From the NCBI GenBank assembly GCA_963740205.1, contig CAVUDD010000005.1, forward strand, positions 1 through 64,000: DNA of 64,000 bases. The letters are read 5' to 3'. Both the position numbers and the translations under genes were made by a program. The stretch comes from UBA2137 sp963740205 (GTDB lineage Bacteria > Pseudomonadota > Alphaproteobacteria > Micavibrionales > Micavibrionaceae). Below are positions 25,930-36,100 of the stretch, in pieces; position 1 is the stretch's first letter, and each line of letters begins with the position of its first letter. The notes below the pieces were generated by a model, which did not search any database, was not told where the DNA came from, and was given only the letters and a program-made list of their open reading frames with translations.

Positions 25930-26509
25930 TACCTGGTTCTCTGTCGCGTATCGCCTCAACTTCTAGAATAATATTCACCTCATCACCAACGAGAGGTAGC
26001 CCATAATCCATACCGTAATCAGATCTGTTAATTCGTGTAGTTGCGGAAAAGCCTGCAACATATTTCCCGCTAAAGGCATGTTTACCTGCCTTGTTAAACT
26101 TTGTTTCAAGAGTAACTGGTTTCGTAACACCCAAAATCGTCAAATCACCTTTGATATTTGCAGTATTGTCTCCTGTGATATCAATGGCGTTACTTTTGAA
26201 AGACATTTCAGGAAATTTTTCAACATCGAAGAAATCCTCATTCTTCATATGCTCGTCCCATTTCTCATCATCCATATCAATACTGGCTGTTTTAATGGTG
26301 ATATTGACCTCTGAATTTTTAGGATCCTCTTCGTTAAAAAGAATATGACCATCGTAATCTAAAAATTCGCCCCATGACTGCGAGAAACCCAAATGGCTGA
26401 CGTTGAACAAAATCTGTGTATGGGCTTTATCAAAGCTATAACTCTCTTGAGCAGCATGGGCAGGAAAAGCCATAAGCAAGGCAAGCGCGAAAAGTGAAGG
26501 TAATTTCAT
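25922..26509 (-). CDS. periplasmic YceI family protein
   Basis: 195 residues. The signal peptide (~1-19, FPAHA) precedes a YceI domain with the pattern YSFDKAHTQILFNVSHLGFS, FKSNAIDITG, GDLTILGVTKPVTL and INRSDYGMDYGLP. It should fold as a lipocalin-like barrel binding a polyprenoid. It is the first gene of a two-gene operon with the b561-YceI fusion, so the cell makes one free and one tethered YceI domain. The ribosome site is CCGGAGAT. Confidence 0.9.
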   Translation of the reverse strand: MKLPSLFALALLMAFPAHAAQESYSFDKAHTQILFNVSHLGFSQSWGEFLDYDGHILFNEEDPKNSEVNITIKTASIDMDDEKWDEHMKNEDFFDVEKFPEMSFKSNAIDITGDNTANIKGDLTILGVTKPVTLETKFNKAGKHAFSGKYVAGFSATTRINRSDYGMDYGLPLVGDEVNIILEVEAIRDREPGNE

Positions 26510-26578
26510 GAATATCTCCGGATTTATTATTTTCTATACAACCTAAATATGGGGTAATTATATGAATTCAAGTTGTTT

Positions 26579-26776
26579 TTACATGGTCAGATATAATTGA
26601 ATTGCCAAATATGATACAAAAAAGGCAATAGCCCAGTTCATCGTACCGTAAATCCAGTGCAGTTTTTTATTTTCAAGAAGTTCCTGACTTGGCCGATTAC
26701 ATAGTATTTTAGCCAATAAGAACTGCCCCAAGACAAATCCACTGATGAATCCGATTATTCCAACCACATAGATCAT
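26579..26776 (-). CDS. small two-helix membrane protein, unknown
   Basis: 65 residues. Two membrane helices (~3-24 and 45-64) flank a short basic loop with NRPSQELLENKKLHWIYGTMNW. The loop resembles a conserved small family of alphaproteobacterial membrane proteins that I cannot name. It lies between the leftward yceI operon and rightward uppP. Its ribosome site is weak, so the exact start is uncertain. The Trp/Tyr-flanked helices favour a real protein over a chance frame. Confidence 0.55.
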   Translation of the reverse strand: MIYVVGIIGFISGFVLGQFLLAKILCNRPSQELLENKKLHWIYGTMNWAIAFFVSYLAIQLYLTM

Positions 26777-26850
26777 AGAGAATAATTTACTGCGGCCTTA
26801 TTCTCATGTAAATGTTGTATAACCCTCTAACCCCAAAACTTGAGAGATTT

Positions 26851-27678
26851 ATGTTACTTTTTCCCATTATTATTCTTGCCTTAGTTCAGGGTATTACAGA
26901 ATTTCTACCTATCAGCTCAAGTGGCCACCTTATTCTTACGCATTGGTTATTAGATGGTGATGGTGCCTCTGAGAATTATGCTCAGAATCATCTTATGGAT
27001 ATTGCTGTTCATATTGGAACCCTATGCGCTGTACTACTTTATTTCAGAAAAGATGTAGTAAAACTCTTCGAAGGTTTTTTTGGATTTTTTACAAAAGGCA
27101 AAACTGAAAAAACAAAACTGACTAGCGCAGTTATTGTAGCTTCTATTCCTGTTATTTTTGCGGGTATCATCCTACATAAGCTGCAGCCTGATTTTATGAA
27201 TTCACTTATGGTGATTGCGATTGCAAATATTGTTTTTGCAATTCTTCTTTACGTCTCTGACAAAGTGAAGGTGGAAGCCAAAACATCAGAAGATATTGGT
27301 TTTAAGGAGGCTCTCTTCATTGGCGTTATGCAAGCTCTCGCACTCATCCCTGGGACAAGCAGATCAGGCGTAACAATGACAGCTGGACGCTTTTTAGGCT
27401 TATCCAGAGGAGAAGCTGCTCGTTTCTCACTACTTTTGGCAATGGTTGCGATAGGTGGTGCTGGAACTCTTGGTGTATATGACGTGATACAGGGCGAGGA
27501 TGCAAAATTTGGAATGGAAGTAGCAATAGCAGCAATCATATCATTTATAACTGCTTATATCGCGATTATTCTTATGATGAAATGGCTCGAAAGGGCGACT
27601 TTTACGCCGTTCGTAATTTACCGTATTTTATTTGGCATCGCCTTGATTATACTTATCCAAACAGGAATGCTCGGATAA
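26851..27678 (+). CDS. uppP: undecaprenyl-diphosphatase UppP (BacA)
   Basis: 275 residues from the ATG at 26851; an earlier in-frame ATG at 26812 adds 13 atypical residues. Both signature regions are intact: LVQGITEFLPISSSGHL (~10-26) and PGTSRSGVTMTAGRFLGLSRGEA (~170-192), which supply the catalytic Glu, Ser, His and Arg. It removes a phosphate from undecaprenyl diphosphate in the inner membrane so the carrier can be reused for peptidoglycan and LPS precursors. Its stop is 3 bases from the stop of the convergent hlyD gene. Confidence 0.95.
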   Translation: MLLFPIIILALVQGITEFLPISSSGHLILTHWLLDGDGASENYAQNHLMDIAVHIGTLCAVLLYFRKDVVKLFEGFFGFFTKGKTEKTKLTSAVIVASIPVIFAGIILHKLQPDFMNSLMVIAIANIVFAILLYVSDKVKVEAKTSEDIGFKEALFIGVMQALALIPGTSRSGVTMTAGRFLGLSRGEAARFSLLLAMVAIGGAGTLGVYDVIQGEDAKFGMEVAIAAIISFITAYIAIILMMKWLERATFTPFVIYRILFGIALIILIQTGMLG

Positions 27679-27681
27679 GTT

Positions 27682-29166
27682 TTATCTCTCACTCAAGGAT
27701 TGATTCAGCGTCTTCACAAAAGGTTTTAGCAAATACTGCATAACGCTTTTGCGGCCTGTAAGAATATCAACTTGCGCTTCCATACCCGTTGTAATCGGAA
27801 GAATTTCGCCCTTACGTCTTAACTCAGTTTCTTTTGTCTCAACACGAACACGGTAGAACGTTTCTCCCTTTTCATCGGTAATCGTATCAGGAGAGATATC
27901 TATCAGCTCCCCTTCAAGACCGCCATATATAGAAAAGTCATAAGCTGTGATTTTAACGGTGGCCTTCTGACCTGCTCTATCGCCTACACGAGGGCGCAAG
28001 AATGCGATATCTTTCGGTTTGATACGAACTTCGGCAAATAAAGGCTCGCCTTCTGGAACAATTTGCACAATAGGTTGTCCAGCTTGAACGACGCCGCCCT
28101 TCGTATTGACAGTAAGATTATGAACAATACCGTTCACTGGTGAAACCACTTCTGTTCTGTCTCTTCTATCTGTTAAACCCGTAATACTTGCTTCAAGAGA
28201 GTTAATTTCAATCTGCTTTTCTGACAATTGAATTTGAGCATCAGCCTGCGCTGTTTTTTCTAGCTCTTCCATTCTGGCCTCTGCCTCTTGAATTGCAGAT
28301 TGAGCTCGAGGCAAAGATTGTAAAACACCGTTCAACTCAGTTTGTTTCTCACGAATACCGCGCTCTAATTGAATGAGCTCAATTTGTGGAGCGGAACCAC
28401 GCTCGACAAGAGGCGCAATCATATTTTTTTCTTGTCTTGAGAGACCTATCACTGTTCTCAGGTCACCTGCCCTTGTATTCAATTCGGAAACCTCTTGGCG
28501 CCGCTGACGAAGTTGTTGCTCAAGAACACTTCTTTGCTGATACATCTGAGCTTTATTTGCTAGAAACGTGTTTTTCTCTGCATTTACACTACGAGGCGCA
28601 TTTTTTACAACTTCCTCAGGAAATTCTATTTCTTCTTTGCCTTCCACTTCGGCTTTTAGACGCGCAACAGTTGCAAGCAGACCATAGTAACGCGCTTCGT
28701 TTGTTTGTAGATCAGAAGTCGCAGCAACATCTCTTAAACGAAGAAGAGTATCGCCTTTTTTTACACGGTCACCTTTAACCACAAAAAATTCATCAACAAT
28801 GCCTGGCTCTAGAGAGGCTACTTCTTGTAGCTCGCTTGAAGGGATAATTTTACCAAAGCCGCGTGTAACTTCATCAAGGCGCGCAATATTTGCCCAAACT
28901 ACAAAAAATATAAAGAAAAGAAATATTACAACGAGAACAACATGTTTGCTTACTGGTAACTCTTCATCGGTAATAAATGTTTTTTCTGCATGTGCCTGAA
29001 GTCTTTCGACCTGCTTTTTAGCCCAGTCCATACGAATTTTATTCCACTCAGTTGTCTCATTGACACTCATATCAAGAGTAGCTTTGCCGCCCTCTGGCAT
29101 AGTAGGGACATCTTTACCATCTTTGGATTTTTTTTGAACTTGCTGATTATCTTTATCTTTTGCCAT
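27682..29166 (-). CDS. type I secretion membrane-fusion protein (HlyD/LapC family)
   Basis: 494 residues. A cytoplasmic, Lys/Glu-rich N-terminus of about 70 residues precedes one membrane helix (~73-92). A lipoyl/barrel half (VASLEPGIVDEFFVVKGDRVKKGDTLL), a long coiled-coil hairpin (~155-320, heptad-rich) and the second lipoyl half with VVSPVNGIVHNLTV follow, ending in a beta-barrel domain. It bridges the ABC transporter and the TolC channel. The start lies 2 bases past the ABC transporter stop, indicating one operon tolC-ABC-hlyD read leftwards. Confidence 0.93.
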   Translation of the reverse strand: MAKDKDNQQVQKKSKDGKDVPTMPEGGKATLDMSVNETTEWNKIRMDWAKKQVERLQAHAEKTFITDEELPVSKHVVLVVIFLFFIFFVVWANIARLDEVTRGFGKIIPSSELQEVASLEPGIVDEFFVVKGDRVKKGDTLLRLRDVAATSDLQTNEARYYGLLATVARLKAEVEGKEEIEFPEEVVKNAPRSVNAEKNTFLANKAQMYQQRSVLEQQLRQRRQEVSELNTRAGDLRTVIGLSRQEKNMIAPLVERGSAPQIELIQLERGIREKQTELNGVLQSLPRAQSAIQEAEARMEELEKTAQADAQIQLSEKQIEINSLEASITGLTDRRDRTEVVSPVNGIVHNLTVNTKGGVVQAGQPIVQIVPEGEPLFAEVRIKPKDIAFLRPRVGDRAGQKATVKITAYDFSIYGGLEGELIDISPDTITDEKGETFYRVRVETKETELRRKGEILPITTGMEAQVDILTGRKSVMQYLLKPFVKTLNQSLSER

Positions 29167-29168
29167 GA

Positions 29169-31547
29169 CTAAATTTCCGTATTCTCAGCGTCTGTTCCAT
29201 ACTGACGCGATTGCAATTTCTGAATAACTTCATCTTTTGGCCCATAAGCAACAAGACGACCGCGATCAACAAGAATGAGCTTGTTCACTATAGAAAGCAT
29301 TGCGCCCTTGTGTGTAATAAGCAGAACAGTTTTATCCTCTGTAATCTTGTGCAATCTCTTACGTAATCTGTTCTCAGACGCTGGATCCATTGAAGCAGTA
29401 GGCTCATCAAGTATCATTACAGGCGGATCGTAAAGAAGTGCACGTGCAATAGCTACTGATTGCCTCTGTCCACCTGATAACGCCTCACCACGCTCTCCCA
29501 CTTGGGTATCAAGTCCAGTCTCAGTATCGCGCAAGAATTCTGATACACCAGCCAATTCCGCTGACCTTACGACTGCTGCATCTGGCGCAGTTTCGTGACC
29601 CATAGTGATATTTTCACGTACGGAGCCAAAGAAAAGTTGTTCACCCTGTTGAACACCTCCGATGTTACGGCGCAAATCACCGGGATCAATTTGACGAACA
29701 TCTGTTCCATCAATAAGAATAGCACCACTCTCAGGCTGATAGAGGTTCAACAACAACCTCTCGATAGTTGTTTTACCAGAACCAACAGCGCCAATAATCC
29801 CAACATGATCACCTGGCTCAACAGTAAAACTTAGATCGTTAACGGCTGGGCGAGTTTGCCCTGGATAGCGGAAAACTACATTTCTAAATTCGATTTTACC
29901 TGTCACACGAGGCATAGAAATAAAATGTTTTCCAGCAGGACGCTCAACTGGTTTTTGCATTAAATCTTGCAATTGTTTATAGGACTGCCAGCTTTGGTTA
30001 AAGCGTGTCATCAAGCCAGCAACCTGTGCCAAAGGTGCCATAGCACGCCCAGATAAAATCACACAGGCAATCAATGCGCCCATACTAATAACAGCATTCG
30101 AAATCAAGAAAACACCAGCTATCACGATACCTACACTTGTAACTTGCTGTACAAAAACAGAATAATTAAGAGCAAATGCTGAAACGCGGCGAGAGCGCAC
30201 AGATGTACGAGATGCCTTTTCTGTTAGCTCTTCCCATTTGCGTTGCGTGTGGCCCTCGGCAGCTTGTGTCTTAATAGCCTCAAGGCCTGTAATTGTTTCG
30301 AAGAGTAAAGCGTTCTTCAAAGCATTTTCATGCAAAGACTCTTTCACAATGCTTTCCATTGGTTTTTGTAACAACCAACCGCCGAAGATAACAAGTGGGA
30401 TGGACAATAATGGTACAAAAACAATAGGACCACCAATAATGGCAATAATAATTAAGAAGAACGCCGTGAACGGCAAGTCAATTAATGCAGCCATAGTCGC
30501 AGAGGTGAAGAAATCACGTATAGTCTCAAATTCACGCATATTAGCCGCTAAAACACCAGCACTAGCGGGTCTTGCAGCCAATTGCATCCCTAGCATTTGT
30601 TCGAACAGCTTGGCGGAAATTTCGACGTCAGCCTTACGTCCAGCAACATCCAAGAACATTGCGCGCAAATTCTTTAGTATGAAATCGAAGATAAAGGCAA
30701 CAAATACCCCAATCGCCAGAACCCATAATGTCTCATAAGCCTGATTAGGAATAACACGGTCATAAACATTCATAATGAATATCGTACTTGCCAATGCGAA
30801 TACGTTAATCATTGTCGAGGCCGCGATAACTTCGCGGTAAATCTTCCAGTTTTTCTTAAGTGAACCCCAGAACCAGTCGCTTGTATTATCTATAGTTGCA
30901 GGGCCTGCACGATCGTCTGTGCGAGCCACGGGCCTTACAAAGAAACAATATCCCGCATAAAGATTTTTCATCTCGCTCAAAGAGATAACCTTGCGCTCAT
31001 CCTCGGTTTCAGGAAATTGGACTACAAATTGCGTTTCTTCGTGGATTTCAATGGGCTTGCCAGGCTCTTTTTTAGGTGCACCTTTTTTAGGATATTGCAC
31101 TTCCCACAAAATAGCAGATTGCTTACTTTCTAAAATTAAAATGCAGGGAAGATTTGGAGCAATAGCAAGAGCTTCGATAGATTTTTCAATAAGCTTTGCA
31201 TGCATGTCCGCGCGAAGAGCCGCACGTATGAATAATGAAGGTGTAACACCAGTTGGTGGCAGTGGTAGGCCAGCCGTTAAAGAATTTCTGCTGGTGCGAC
31301 GTCCATAGTGGCCTGCAACCATACGAAGGCATTCAATTAGAGGGTCTTGAATAGCCAGTCTATCCGCCTCCAGTGGCCAAGGATCAGGATTATCCAGATG
31401 GGCCTTTACCTCTCCGCCAGGGTTTTCTTGAGACAATTCATCGTCCTGAACAGGCTCTCCTGAATAAGAACCGTTCTCGGAATAACCAGAGTTTTCCTGT
31501 GCTGCGGGCGATTTGTCCGTTGCCTTATCGTCTTTTTTATTAGCCAT
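29169..31547 (-). CDS. type I secretion ABC transporter (LapB-like, with C39-like domain)
   Basis: 792 residues. A charged linker (~1-60) precedes a C39-peptidase-like domain (~65-200). The catalytic Cys is missing: at DPLIECLRMV the Cys position of the active family reads Pro, so it should bind rather than cleave cargo, as in LapB/HlyB. The transmembrane domain (~230-500) has six helices. The ATPase (~545-780) has Walker A GAVGSGKT, signature LSGGQRQS, Walker B VMILDEPTASMD and H-loop ITHKG. The adhesin gene nearby is its likely substrate. Confidence 0.93.
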   Translation of the reverse strand: MANKKDDKATDKSPAAQENSGYSENGSYSGEPVQDDELSQENPGGEVKAHLDNPDPWPLEADRLAIQDPLIECLRMVAGHYGRRTSRNSLTAGLPLPPTGVTPSLFIRAALRADMHAKLIEKSIEALAIAPNLPCILILESKQSAILWEVQYPKKGAPKKEPGKPIEIHEETQFVVQFPETEDERKVISLSEMKNLYAGYCFFVRPVARTDDRAGPATIDNTSDWFWGSLKKNWKIYREVIAASTMINVFALASTIFIMNVYDRVIPNQAYETLWVLAIGVFVAFIFDFILKNLRAMFLDVAGRKADVEISAKLFEQMLGMQLAARPASAGVLAANMREFETIRDFFTSATMAALIDLPFTAFFLIIIAIIGGPIVFVPLLSIPLVIFGGWLLQKPMESIVKESLHENALKNALLFETITGLEAIKTQAAEGHTQRKWEELTEKASRTSVRSRRVSAFALNYSVFVQQVTSVGIVIAGVFLISNAVISMGALIACVILSGRAMAPLAQVAGLMTRFNQSWQSYKQLQDLMQKPVERPAGKHFISMPRVTGKIEFRNVVFRYPGQTRPAVNDLSFTVEPGDHVGIIGAVGSGKTTIERLLLNLYQPESGAILIDGTDVRQIDPGDLRRNIGGVQQGEQLFFGSVRENITMGHETAPDAAVVRSAELAGVSEFLRDTETGLDTQVGERGEALSGGQRQSVAIARALLYDPPVMILDEPTASMDPASENRLRKRLHKITEDKTVLLITHKGAMLSIVNKLILVDRGRLVAYGPKDEVIQKLQSRQYGTDAENTEI

Positions 31548-31594
31548 GAAGTGAAACCTGCGAAGATTAGTCGTTTAAAATCTTCGACAGATTA

Positions 31595-32959
31595 TCAGTA
31601 TTTATCGTCAGGGTCTACTTCTGCTTGATAAGCAACATTTAAAGTTGGAAGTAGCTCGCCCTTAAGAGCTAAGATTTTGTAGATCGCAAACATCTCAACA
31701 ACTTCGTTATTGATTGTGTTAGAGCGAGATACAAAAAGTTCGTTCTGTGCATCAAGAACATCAAGAAGAGTTCTACGATCAAGATCGAATTGGTCACGAT
31801 AAGCATTTACAACGTCTTCGTTGGCTGCAGCTTGCGCGGCGAATTGTACAGCACGCTCGCGAGCTGAAAGCATACGTGCCCATGTCTGGCGAACATCATC
31901 TTCAACTGCACGAGCAGCATCGTTACGCTCTTCTTTTGTTTGTGCATGTCTATACACAAATTCACGTTCACGTGCCTTATCAATGCCCCCACGGAAAAGA
32001 TTCCAGTTCATCACTACAAGGGCTGATGCGCCTTGCTCGTCATCCTCAATACCACCAACGTTGTCAGCAGCATTTGCATTTAATTGAAGGTCAACCTGCG
32101 GGTAGTAAGAGGCTTGTGTTTGTTTCCATTCAGCTTCTGCAACATTCACATCCGCTTCGAAGATGTCCAAAGTCGGGCTATGCGTTAAAGCGTGCTTAAC
32201 TTCTTCTTCTACATTAGATTCAAGAGCGTCGACAGGAACAACAGGAACATTTAAGTCACCTGGCATTTCACCAACTTCACGCTTATAAGAAGTTTCAGAA
32301 ACACGCAAAGCCTCGACAACGTTTGCCTCGTTAGCGCGTGAAGCAGCTAAACGAGCACGAACTTGCTCAACATCAGCCTGAGTTGAACGACCTGCAGATG
32401 CACCATCCTCAATACGAGACATAATGTTCAAATGCTCTTGTACGTTGTCGCGAGCAATTCTTAGCAATTCACGTTGGCGAACAACATCCAAGTATGACTC
32501 AACAATATCAAGGCCTACGAATTCAGAAGTCTCACGCACACGGTGAGAGGCAGAACGCACACGCTGGTATTGGCGTTGATTTTCGTATTTTGTATCAAAA
32601 CCATCAAAAAGAAGTTGCGTCAAAGTTACGCCGATTTGATTACGATATAGAGATTCATCATCTCCAGTTCTTGCGCGAGTTGTGATGTTATCTGTGTATT
32701 CAAAACCAGTGTCACCTTGAAGATCAACTGAAGGAAGGTAAAGGCCTTGCGCTTGTCTCAATTCTTCATCTGTTGCACGACGATTGTTTTCAACAACGCC
32801 CGCCTCAGGATTTGTTTCCATACCAACAGAAACAGCTTCTGTTAGGGTATCAATACTCAAGTCCGAAGCCTCTTGTGCATAGCCAGAATTGAAGGTTGCT
32901 ACACTTATCAAAGCAGTGCAGGCCAACAAGCCGAAAGTCTTTTTCACATTTAATTTCAT
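31595..32959 (-). CDS. TolC family outer-membrane channel (LapE/AggA-like)
   Basis: 454 residues from the ATG at 32959, which has TAGGAG 8 bases upstream; a GTG at 32968 would sit on that ribosome site. A signal peptide (~1-28, SGYAQEA) precedes two OEP repeats with coiled-coil helices and Arg/Glu-rich stretches (VRQRELLRIARDN; YRDQFDLDRRTLLDVLDAQNEL). It forms the outer-membrane exit duct of the type I system. It is the first gene of the leftward tolC-ABC-hlyD operon, with its own promoter (33056-33083) behind the adhesin's terminator. Confidence 0.92.
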   Translation of the reverse strand: MKLNVKKTFGLLACTALISVATFNSGYAQEASDLSIDTLTEAVSVGMETNPEAGVVENNRRATDEELRQAQGLYLPSVDLQGDTGFEYTDNITTRARTGDDESLYRNQIGVTLTQLLFDGFDTKYENQRQYQRVRSASHRVRETSEFVGLDIVESYLDVVRQRELLRIARDNVQEHLNIMSRIEDGASAGRSTQADVEQVRARLAASRANEANVVEALRVSETSYKREVGEMPGDLNVPVVPVDALESNVEEEVKHALTHSPTLDIFEADVNVAEAEWKQTQASYYPQVDLQLNANAADNVGGIEDDEQGASALVVMNWNLFRGGIDKAREREFVYRHAQTKEERNDAARAVEDDVRQTWARMLSARERAVQFAAQAAANEDVVNAYRDQFDLDRRTLLDVLDAQNELFVSRSNTINNEVVEMFAIYKILALKGELLPTLNVAYQAEVDPDDKY

Positions 32960-33055
32960 CTTAATCACTCCTAGCCCTCGTATCCGAAAGCCCTAAAAAT
33001 TGACTGTAAATCCCCAGTAACAAATAAAAATCCAGCCCTTTTATGACCTTTTTGC

Positions 33056-33083
33056 AACATAATGGCAAGTAATAATTGGTCAA
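33056..33083 (-). promoter_or_regulatory. probable sigma-70 promoter of the tolC-ABC-hlyD operon
   Basis: On the minus strand TTGACC (33083-33078), a 16-base spacer and TATGTT (33061-33056) stand about 95 bases before the tolC start and downstream of the adhesin terminator. Both hexamers differ from the consensus by one or two bases. No other candidate stands out in the 225-base gap. Confidence 0.45.
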
Positions 33084-33142
33084 AAATAAGGTCTTAACTC
33101 CTGACTATTGCAGTTATGCAACAGTTTCTAATTCTAAAAAAA

Positions 33143-33167
33143 AGCGCCTCCAAATTTCAGAAGCGCT
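33143..33167 (-). terminator. rho-independent terminator after the adhesin gene
   Basis: On the minus strand AGCGC ... GCGCT, extended by a partly paired TTC/GGA region, is followed by eight Ts. It begins 27 bases after the adhesin stop, so adhesin and secretion genes are separate transcripts. Confidence 0.8.
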
Positions 33168-33193
33168 CTTTGATTGTATCTCTTTACATCGAT

Positions 33194-36100
33194 TTAGACG
33201 ATGGTTTCTTGAGCCTGAGCAAGAATTTCACTTAATGATCTGCCTGTTACGTTCTCAAGAACAACAACATCTTCTGCTCCTGCCACGTTGCCAGAACCAG
33301 TTACGTCAACAGAAATAACAGTGTTGTTACCTTCCTGTCTTTGGAACACAAAATTCTCGATAGCCTCAGTTTGAGCATCATACCCTTGTAGGAAGTCTGC
33401 AAGATCTATGATGTCACCCTCAGTAGTAGAGAAATCATGAATGATATCTACACCTGGATCGTTACGCTCGAACAAGAACGTATCGGCTCCGCCACCACCC
33501 CATAGCTCGTTTGGACCGCCATCAACGTTGTTGTATGACTCCTTAAACATTGTAGCGCCACCGTTAATAATATCATCCCCGTCACCGCCGTAGATTTTAT
33601 CAGTTCCGCCACCGCCAAGGAGGATGTCATTACCAGCACCACCGTAGATAGTGTCTTCATCCAGTCCACCGTAAACAACGTCATCACCTGCACCTGCATA
33701 GATAACATCATCACCTGAAAGACCTGCTATGACATCATCACCACCTGTACCATGAATAGTTTCTTCACAGTTTTCGCCAACAATCGTGAGGTGACCATTT
33801 TCACCCATGAATGCAAGTGTTGCTGTATCAGAGTCACCATCACTGTCTGTGACTGTGTACTCGAACTCATCCATGACATTAGAAATATCAAGGAACGCCT
33901 CAACATCTTTAACAACAAAGTCAAACCACCCGCTGTTACCAACATGGTATAATGATGCAATTTCAATCTTAGTGATATATCCACCGCCAAAGTCAGACGC
34001 ATCTAGGATGATACCTACGTCTTCTTGGAAACCTGTACCATCAACAAGAACGTGCTCAAGATAAAGAGTACCACCACCTGTTGTAGTAATAAGAATATCC
34101 AAAGATGCATTTGATCCGTAACTCTGGAAATGCTCCAAGCTCAGGTTCACAGTTTGTACTGGTTGATTGTTGAAGCTAAATTCAAGAACCTCGCCACCGT
34201 TGACACGATCGACCGTAGCTGGCTGTCCATTACCCCAAACACCAAAACCTTTATCATAAAAGATTAACTTACCTTGCTCTTGTCCTGTGTAGGCAGGCGG
34301 AAGAACTTTAACAGTAATATTGTCTTTCGTAAGTTGCATCGGCATTGAATCAAAGTCAGATTTCGTTGGATTGAACTCAAGCGATAACAAATCAGCATCA
34401 AGTGTATATGTGTAGTCGCCGTTTGCTTCGATTTGAAGTGTTCCATACTGTCCATCGATAGTAGTTACACCTGTTTGGGCAACAACATGTGACTGACCAC
34501 CAAATTCAACTGAAGTCACAGTGTTAGGTGCGTCTTCTGAGAGCACATCATTTGCCAAAACATTACCGTCCGCACGAAGCTCCTCACCAACCTTGGTGAC
34601 AACTTCATCAAATGCGATAGGTGCATCATCTTTGACTTGGATAGTAATTGTACCCATCGCCATATCACCATCGTTGTCTGTCGCAGTAACACCAAATCTC
34701 AAATTGATAATTTCGTTCGGGTTGTTTGGATTGGAATGATCAAGCACATCCTTAGCTGTGAAGCTGTATGTACCATTGTTGTTGATAGTCAGTGTAAAGA
34801 CCTCACGACCACCAGCAGTACCAATGTATGTGCTTCCAACCAGACTAACAACGACCGCTTGACCAAGCGATGTTAAAGTCCCACCTGTTGCGCCAGTTGC
34901 TAAGAATGAACTTGCACCTTTTGCTGTAATTGTACCAGGACCATCACCAAAGAAGTTCGCTGTTACCGAGCCAGTCACAGTAATGTCATTACCATTATAG
35001 TCGGTCTCATCAACCATATTCGTGGCATTCGTAATGATTGGAGTATCATCCTGAATGTTAGCAAGTGTAACCGTCAAATTTGCTGTATCAGAGTCACCAT
35101 CCTTGTCAGTCAATGTGTAAGTAAACACATCTTGACCTTGGTTATCACTCGTACGGCTATATGTGTAAGACCCATCAGCAGCAATTGTAAGGTTACCAAA
35201 GTTACCAACGATAGTGGCAGTTCCTGAAGCAGGCACATTCACGCTTGAGCCATTAAAGTTAATTTGAGTAACCGTCGCAGCCTCATCAAAACCTTCATCA
35301 TCATTGTTAGTGACATTACCTGTTGCAATCGTGCCAGTATCCCCAAGTGAATCACTGTCGTCATTTGCAATCGGAGCATCATCACGCACACGTATTGTGA
35401 TTGTAGACATAGACATGTCACCATCAGCATCCGTTGCTACGTAGCCAAAGTTCAGATTAATGATTTCGTTTGCGTTGCTTGTATTGGAATGATCCAATTG
35501 ATCAAGCAGATTGAACTTATATGTTCCATCTGTGTTGATCTGCAATGTAAAGACATCACGTCCACCCGCACGTCCGATATATGTGTTACCAGACAATGTT
35601 ACAGTAACAGCATCACCACATGATGTCAGTGATCCACCAGTATTACCAGTTGCTGTAAAGGTATTCGCGCCTTTCGGTGTGATTGTACCAGGACCATCGT
35701 TGCCAAAATCAACATCAATTGTACCGGTCGTCATCAGATTACCAGTTTCATCAACCTCGTTAGTCTCAGTTGTCACGATAGGTGTTACATCGCCAGGCTG
35801 TAAAGTGATTGTCAAAGTTGCCGTATCAGAGTCACCATCCTTATCAGTCAAGGTATATCTGAATGTTTCTTGTCCTGCGCTGTCGCTCACACGGTTATAG
35901 GTATATGAACCATCTGATGCAATTGTTAAGGTACCATATCGACCTTGAACGGAAACGGAGCCGCCATCAGGTACAAATTCAAATCTTAGTGCATCACCAT
36001 TTATAGCAGTGATGTCTCTGACTGTAGCAACATCATCAAATCCACCATCGTCGTTACTCACAACATTGCCAGTTGCTTGAGTGCCCGTATCACTAAGCGA

